Positions 6,325 to 10,814 of a stretch of 10,814 bases of DNA are shown in pieces. The stretch covers positions 1-10,814 of the forward strand of contig DASZBR010000024.1 in NCBI GenBank assembly GCA_035943935.1, given 5' to 3'. How positions within the stretch are numbered: the first letter of the stretch is position 1; every line of letters begins with the position of its first letter. The position numbers and the translations under genes are program-made. Under the pieces are notes generated by a model that was given only the letters and a program-made list of their open reading frames with translations, had not been told where the DNA came from and did no database searches. Source of the stretch: DASZBR01 sp035943935. Lineage in GTDB: Bacteria > Pseudomonadota > Gammaproteobacteria > DASZBR01.

Positions 6325-6354
6325 ATTATAAGGGAGACATCCTCGATGAGTCAG
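6325..6354 (-). promoter_or_regulatory. Promoter of the hslO-glyA-nrdR-nusB-thiL string
   Basis: A perfect minus-strand TATAAT (6325-6330) lies 18 bases from CTGACT (6349-6354), a 4-of-6 match to TTGACA. The start would be near 6318, giving a leader of about 22 bases that contains the hslO AGGA. The -35 lies within the first codons of the divergent ettA. It looks like an ordinary sigma-70 promoter rather than a heat-shock one. Confidence 0.6.
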
Positions 6355-8019
6355 TATATTTTCACTATGAATGGCGTGGGCAAAGTCGTTCCGGTCAATA
6401 AATTTATCTTAAAAGATATTTATCTCTCTTTTTTTCCAGGCGCCAAAATTGGCGTATTGGGTCTGAACGGCTCAGGAAAATCAACGTTATTACGCATTAT
6501 GGCCGGCGTGGATAAAGACATTGTCGGTGAAGCACGACCTCAAGCCGGAATACGTATTGGTTACTTATCACAAGAACCGCAACTGGATACCACTAAAACC
6601 GTCCGAGGCAATATAGAACTTGCTGTGGCTGACACGAAAAAATTATTAGACCGCTACAATGAAATTAACATGAAATTCGGCGAAGAAATGTCGGATGATG
6701 ACATGAATAAATTATTAGAAGAACAAAGCGAAGTTCAAAATAAAATAGATGATTGTGGCGCTTGGGAATTAGACCGCAAATTAGAAATTGCTGCGGATGC
6801 CTTACGCTTACCGCCATGGGATGCAGAAATTGCTCAATTATCCGGTGGTGAAAAACGTCGCGTTGCTCTCTGCCAACTCTTATTATCTAACTACGATTTA
6901 TTATTACTTGATGAACCCACTAACCATTTGGATGCCGAAAGCGTTGCGTGGTTGGAAAGATTTTTACATGACTTTAAGGGAACTGTTGTTGCGGTTACCC
7001 ACGATAGATATTTCTTAGACAACGTCGCGGGTTGGATTTTAGAATTAGATCGCGGACAAGGTATTCCCTGGAAAGGTAATTATTCTTCTTGGCTAGATCA
7101 AAAAGAAAAACGTTTAGCGCAGGAAGAAAAAACAGAACTGGCCCGACAAAAATCCATTCAAAAAGAATTGGAATGGGTACGTTCAAATCCGAAAGGTCGT
7201 CATGCAAAGAGCAAAGCCCGTTTGGCACAGTTCGAAGAATTACAATCACAAGAGTTCCAGAAACGCGCAGAAACACAGGAAATTTATATTCCTGCCGGAC
7301 CCCGCTTAGGAGGCCTTGTTATCGAAGCCAAAAACTTATCAAAATCCTTTGGCGAAAAACTTTTATTTAATGATTTAAATTTTGAATTACCCAAAGGTGG
7401 CATTGTTGGAATTATTGGTCCCAACGGCGCGGGTAAAACCACCCTCTTCCGAATATTAACTGGCGTTGAAAAAGCCGATGGCGGCGAAATTCGCATGGGT
7501 GACACGGTAAAATTATCCTACGTTGATCAATCGCGCAGTCATCTCAATGATAATAAAACAGTTTGGGATGAAATCTCCGATGGCCAAGATATTATTACGG
7601 TAGGAACTTATCAAACTCCTTCAAGAAGTTATGTAGGCAAATTCAATTTCAAAGGCGCAGATCAACAAAAAATTGTCGGTCAATTATCGGGTGGTGAACG
7701 CAACCGAGTCCATTTAGCAAAATTATTAAAATCCGGCGGAAATTTATTATTACTCGACGAACCCACTAATGATTTGGACGTTGAAACATTGCGTGCTTTA
7801 GAAGAAGCATTATTATCATTTCCTGGCTGTGCGGTAGTAATTTCACATGACAGATGGTTTCTCGACAGAATAGCAACGCATATATTAGCTTTCGAAGGTG
7901 ATAGTACAGTCACTTGGTTTGAGGGTAATTTTCAGGATTACGAAGCGGATAGATTAAGACGATTAGGTGATGCTGCGATTCAACCGCACAGAGTGAGATA
8001 TAAAAAACTTGAAGATTGA
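6346..8019 (+). CDS. ettA: Energy-dependent translational throttle protein EttA (ABC-F ATPase)
   Basis: EttA is a soluble ABC-F protein that binds the ribosomal E site and gates entry into the elongation cycle according to the ADP/ATP ratio. The 557 residues (E. coli 555) carry two ATPase domains: Walker A GLNGSGKST (39-47), signature LSGGE (165-169) and Walker B with catalytic Glu190 and PTNHLD; then GPNGAGKTT (358-366), signature LSGGE (447-451) and Glu472 with PTNDLD. The first domain contains the arm region (about 95-140). A charged P-site tRNA-interaction linker lies between the domains (about 243-323). There are no membrane segments. An AGGGAG precedes the ATG. GATAAT at 6314-6319 is a possible -10, without a convincing -35. 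The gene diverges from hslO and ends one base from the lptG stop. Confidence 0.97.
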   Translation: MSQYIFTMNGVGKVVPVNKFILKDIYLSFFPGAKIGVLGLNGSGKSTLLRIMAGVDKDIVGEARPQAGIRIGYLSQEPQLDTTKTVRGNIELAVADTKKLLDRYNEINMKFGEEMSDDDMNKLLEEQSEVQNKIDDCGAWELDRKLEIAADALRLPPWDAEIAQLSGGEKRRVALCQLLLSNYDLLLLDEPTNHLDAESVAWLERFLHDFKGTVVAVTHDRYFLDNVAGWILELDRGQGIPWKGNYSSWLDQKEKRLAQEEKTELARQKSIQKELEWVRSNPKGRHAKSKARLAQFEELQSQEFQKRAETQEIYIPAGPRLGGLVIEAKNLSKSFGEKLLFNDLNFELPKGGIVGIIGPNGAGKTTLFRILTGVEKADGGEIRMGDTVKLSYVDQSRSHLNDNKTVWDEISDGQDIITVGTYQTPSRSYVGKFNFKGADQQKIVGQLSGGERNRVHLAKLLKSGGNLLLLDEPTNDLDVETLRALEEALLSFPGCAVVISHDRWFLDRIATHILAFEGDSTVTWFEGNFQDYEADRLRRLGDAAIQPHRVRYKKLED

Positions 8020-8020
8020 G

Positions 8021-9082
8021 TTACTGCACACGCCTCAATAAAATCACCCCAAACAGCGCGAAAATTAAAATCGGCATCAACGCTGCCAGATACGGCGGAA
8101 AATTCATCACCTGACTTAACGGCGGAAAAAGCTGATTAACCAAATAAAATATAATGCCTATTATAATACCGGATAACAGCCTCATACTCGTCGTCACACT
8201 GCGCAGCGGACCAAACACAAACGGTATGGCTAAAAACATCATCACTAAACTTGCAATGGGTTGTAATATGCGCTGCCAAAACGACAATTGATATACCGCC
8301 GGAACTAAATTCGTTTGCTTTTGATAATTAATCATCTCAGATAATTGTGATAAGGACATTTCATCTGGTGTAATTAATGAAATCTTCAACAGACGTGGAT
8401 CGATAGCTAAGTGCCACGCCTCACTGGGAATGACTTCTGCTGTTACTTTATCGGGAAGTATCGTGCTTTGTTGAATATCTTGCATTTCCCACGCTCTATC
8501 TTTGTATTCTCCCATGCGTGCAAAACTTTCACTTGTCATATGCTGAGCGTTATCAAAACTGTAACGACTGACATTTTCAATACGATGCGAAGAATCGATT
8601 TGTTCAATATGGTAAAAATCCTGCCCCTGACGCAACCAAAGCCCCTCGCCTGTTTTTAATGCCTGACCACTAGAGGTTGCAATTAATTTTCGTTTTTCAC
8701 CTAAATGTTTCGCCGGAGGGCCAACAACTTCACCAATCAATGTCATACCAATAACTAATACTAATCCGGCTAACATTGCATAACGTGCAATTTTTAGAGG
8801 CGAGACACCCGACGCACGCATAACGACTAATTCACTGGTATTCGCCAATAAACTCAAGCCGAATAACATGCCCAACAATCCCGCCATCGGGAATAATAAA
8901 TAAGTTTGTTGGGGAAGAATTAATAAAACATACAAACACGCTTGCCAAATAGTATAGGAACCTTTACCGAATGAATTCACTTGCGTGGCTAATAAAATAA
9001 AGGTTTCTAACCCTACAAAAATAAGCATGACTAACAACGTTGCTTTAATTAATGTCGAGCCAATATAGCGTCCGAGTATCAT
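8021..9082 (-). CDS. lptG: LPS export ABC transporter permease LptG
   Basis: LptG pairs with LptF and the LptB2 ATPase in the inner membrane, lifting lipopolysaccharide out of the membrane onto the LptC-LptA bridge. The chosen start (MILGRYIGSTL) gives 353 residues (E. coli 360) and overlaps the lptF stop as ATGA. It also puts the coupling motif SELVVMRASGVS at 83-94, exactly where LptF has SEMVVLSACGLS. Three N-terminal membrane segments (about 10-32, 48-80, 97-118), a periplasmic beta-jellyroll (about 120-265) and three C-terminal membrane segments are visible. In-frame ATGs upstream at 9097 and 9163 are possible but would add residues unlike the family start. It ends one base from ettA, tail to tail. 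Confidence 0.93.
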   Translation of the reverse strand: MILGRYIGSTLIKATLLVMLIFVGLETFILLATQVNSFGKGSYTIWQACLYVLLILPQQTYLLFPMAGLLGMLFGLSLLANTSELVVMRASGVSPLKIARYAMLAGLVLVIGMTLIGEVVGPPAKHLGEKRKLIATSSGQALKTGEGLWLRQGQDFYHIEQIDSSHRIENVSRYSFDNAQHMTSESFARMGEYKDRAWEMQDIQQSTILPDKVTAEVIPSEAWHLAIDPRLLKISLITPDEMSLSQLSEMINYQKQTNLVPAVYQLSFWQRILQPIASLVMMFLAIPFVFGPLRSVTTSMRLLSGIIIGIIFYLVNQLFPPLSQVMNFPPYLAALMPILIFALFGVILLRRVQ

Positions 9083-10164
9083 GAGCGTCGAATCCATTTC
9101 ATGCGAGTGTAATTGGCGTATAGCAAAAATCCTACGCCTAACATAAATAAATGCATTACCCACAATCCCAGCTTGGGTGTCAAATCACCACCCGAGATCC
9201 AATCTTGTCCCACGATCATAAAATTGGCGTAAATAATATAAATTAAAATAGCCGGGAATAATTTTCCAAAGCGGCCTTGCCTGGGTTTAACATAGCTTAA
9301 TGAAAATGCAATAAGCGTCAGAATATAAATACATAACGGCATGGATAAACGCCATTGTAATTCTGCGGCATAATTCAATCGTTGTCCGGGTGGAGGAAAG
9401 AGTAAATTCAACGTCGGTATACTATCTATCACATCGCCTCTGTCTAACACGGGTAAATTAATGCGCACACCGTAATGATCAAAATGAATAATGGTAAAAT
9501 TACGCGTACCCGGAATACCCTGATAGCGATATCCATCATCGGCAACAACAAAACGATCATGTGTCGTTGGATCGACTTCATGATGCCCACCGGAAGCTGA
9601 CATCACATTCCAACTGCCCGCTTTTCCTTTTTCTGCAACAAACACATTTTCCAGTCGATTTTTATCATCAGACATTTTTTCAATATAGAAAATACGTGCG
9701 CCGTCATTCGTCTGTTGAAAACGTCCTGGCTGCAGTGTTTGCAATACAGACGTAGCACCAATTTCAGCGAGTAATCTATCACGCGTATTCGCCACAATAG
9801 GATTAATAAACAAGGTAAATATAAAAACCGGAATAGCAACAAAACTTGCGATAATAAATGTCATTCCCAGTAATTTTTTGGGACTTAATCCACAGGCGCT
9901 TAATACCACCATCTCGCTATCAACGTATAATCTACCGTAGGTGAGAATGACGCTAAGATAAAAAGCCAAAGGAAAAATAATGCTTAATAACTGAGGAATC
10001 TCTAATACCATTAAGTGTAGCAACTGCATGCCTAATATTTTTCCGGCTGCCGTTAATTTAAGAAAGTGCGCAAATTGATTACTGATGAAAATAAGCAATA
10101 GAATCAAACTGATGACGATAAACGTCCCCAGAATTTCCCGCGTGAAATAACGAAATAAAATCAT
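9079..10164 (-). CDS. lptF: LPS export ABC transporter permease LptF
   Basis: LptF is the partner permease of LptG in the LptB2FG lipopolysaccharide extractor. It has 361 residues (E. coli 366), beginning MILFRYFTREILGTF, a typical LptF start. There are hydrophobic segments at about 11-30, 47-76 and 99-122, the cytoplasmic coupling motif SEMVVLSACGLS (83-94), a large periplasmic jellyroll (about 125-265), and three terminal membrane segments including the YVKPRQGRFGKLFPA loop. AGG precedes the ATG. The gene lies 25 bases after the L,D-transpeptidase and overlaps lptG by the 4-base ATGA, so the three probably form one transcript. The other Lpt genes are not in the window. Confidence 0.95.
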   Translation of the reverse strand: MILFRYFTREILGTFIVISLILLLIFISNQFAHFLKLTAAGKILGMQLLHLMVLEIPQLLSIIFPLAFYLSVILTYGRLYVDSEMVVLSACGLSPKKLLGMTFIIASFVAIPVFIFTLFINPIVANTRDRLLAEIGATSVLQTLQPGRFQQTNDGARIFYIEKMSDDKNRLENVFVAEKGKAGSWNVMSASGGHHEVDPTTHDRFVVADDGYRYQGIPGTRNFTIIHFDHYGVRINLPVLDRGDVIDSIPTLNLLFPPPGQRLNYAAELQWRLSMPLCIYILTLIAFSLSYVKPRQGRFGKLFPAILIYIIYANFMIVGQDWISGGDLTPKLGLWVMHLFMLGVGFLLYANYTRMKWIRRS

Positions 10165-10189
10165 CTTCTGCCTATTTTGCTTTCTTTGC

Positions 10190-10814
10190 TTACTTTGAGA
10201 ACCCTATAATTTGTGGCACGCCGTTTTGTTGTTTAGCTATCCATTTGGCCGTTGACCAGTTGATCTCAGCAGGACGGTTGGCTACAACGTCTTGAACATC
10301 ATAACGCATAGGAGCCGCATCTGTTTGATACATATGTTGTTGTTCTTCCAATGGCGTATGACTTTCTAAATAGACGCGATTATCTAACCAACCGGCTTTG
10401 AACGGATCATTGATCACACGAACCGTTGTACCTTTCGGCGTTTTAGAAAATAATTCTTCGATATCTTCCGGCCACATACGAATACATCCTGAACTACTGC
10501 GACGACCGATACCCGTAGGATCATTCGTCCCGTGAATATGATATTCCGGAAATCCTAAATAAAGCGCATATCCACCCAAAGGATTATTGGGTCCCGGCGG
10601 AACACTTTTAGGTAATTGAACACCGCCGTTTTCTTTTTCTAAACGCCACGCCATGATATCGGGTGGTACAACCCACGTGGGATTAACGACTTTTTGAGTG
10701 ACCGTGGTCACACCAATTGGCGTATTCCATCCCTCTCGACCAATTCCGACTGGATAGGTCTTAACTTCATTGGTTCCTGCAGGAAAATAATAAATACGTA
10801 ATTCGGCCAAACTC
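10190..10814 (-). CDS. L,D-transpeptidase, YkuD/ErfK-YbiS type (5' end cut by window edge)
   Basis: These periplasmic cysteine enzymes form 3-3 cross-links in peptidoglycan or attach lipoproteins to it. The YkuD signature is clear: HIHGTND, then GIGRRSSSGCIRM, with the catalytic Cys encoded at 10484-10486 and the histidine of HGT upstream. The residue before SGC is Ser, where E. coli YbiS has His (SHGC). The open frame runs off the window edge. Its visible start, LAELRIYYFP, is the family's strand opening the catalytic domain, so the true start and signal peptide (and any LysM domain) lie beyond 10814; the TTG at 10808-10810 is not a convincing start. About 70 residues follow the catalytic domain. 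It precedes lptF by 25 bases. Cross-linker versus lipoprotein anchor cannot be told from this part. Confidence 0.93.
   Translation of the reverse strand, partial: SLAELRIYYFPAGTNEVKTYPVGIGREGWNTPIGVTTVTQKVVNPTWVVPPDIMAWRLEKENGGVQLPKSVPPGPNNPLGGYALYLGFPEYHIHGTNDPTGIGRRSSSGCIRMWPEDIEELFSKTPKGTTVRVINDPFKAGWLDNRVYLESHTPLEEQQHMYQTDAAPMRYDVQDVVANRPAEINWSTAKWIAKQQNGVPQIIGFSK

Noticed and set aside
6324..6329. TATTAT as the -10 of ettA
   Set aside because: It would start transcription at about the ribosome-binding site, leaving almost no leader. It is better explained as the complement of the hslO TATAAT.
6788..7913. Several open frames of 70-95 codons on both strands within ettA
   Set aside because: They are out-of-frame shadows of a strongly conserved ABC-F gene, with no start signals or recognisable protein features.
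9083..9163. Longer LptG starting at 9163 or 9097
   Set aside because: The extra residues lie within lptF and are unlike LptG N-termini. The ATGA overlap at 9082 and the equal placement of the SELV/SEMV motifs in LptF and LptG favour 9082, though 9097 is not excluded.
10484..10492. SSGC instead of SHGC in the L,D-transpeptidase as a sign of inactivity
   Set aside because: The catalytic Cys and the HGT histidine are present, and Ser at this place is seen in other YkuD proteins, so the enzyme is probably active.

Overview
The window reads as chromosomal core DNA of an A+T-rich gammaproteobacterium. Supporting signs are an E. coli-type RNase P RNA, a gammaproteobacterial 16S rRNA leader, the LptF/LptG pair, EttA, Hsp33, a DUF1841 protein and a PrpD closely resembling the E. 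coli enzyme. The compact layout and compact genes would suit a Legionellales-like (Coxiella/Legionella/Berkiella type) or other streamlined lineage. That placement is an inference; nothing here fixes the genus.

Layout from left to right. (1) Positions 1-185 hold the promoter and leader of a ribosomal RNA operon read leftward; the 16S gene itself lies beyond position 1. (2) Positions 234-575 are rnpB, also leftward. (3) Positions 549-1952 are prpD (2-methylcitrate dehydratase), leftward; its last codons and stop lie inside the 5' end of rnpB. (4) Positions 1983-2417 encode a DUF1841 protein, rightward. (5) Positions 2427-6296 form a tight leftward gene string, hslO-glyA-nrdR-nusB-thiL, with junctions of 17, 6, 2 and -4 bases. 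(6) ettA (6346-8019) runs rightward, diverging from hslO. (7) Positions 8021-10814 form a second leftward string: an L,D-transpeptidase (5' end cut by the window), lptF and lptG.

Functionally, the left and centre serve RNA and translation: rRNA synthesis, tRNA 5' processing (rnpB), NusB antitermination, one-carbon supply (GlyA), control of ribonucleotide reductase (NrdR), thiamine diphosphate synthesis (ThiL), redox chaperoning (Hsp33) and ribosome throttling (EttA). The right end serves the envelope: LptF and LptG power lipopolysaccharide export, and the L,D-transpeptidase acts on peptidoglycan or on lipoprotein attachment. NusB acts at boxA sites such as the one in the rRNA leader at the left edge.

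I found no mobile element, CRISPR array, tRNA, pseudogene or toxin-type module, and nothing I would call an undescribed system. The points most worth a second look are architectural: the prpD/rnpB overlap with a very short P3 helix in the RNase P RNA, rnpB abutting the rRNA promoter, the absence of the usual riboflavin genes between nrdR and nusB, and the shortened ThiL and PrpD.
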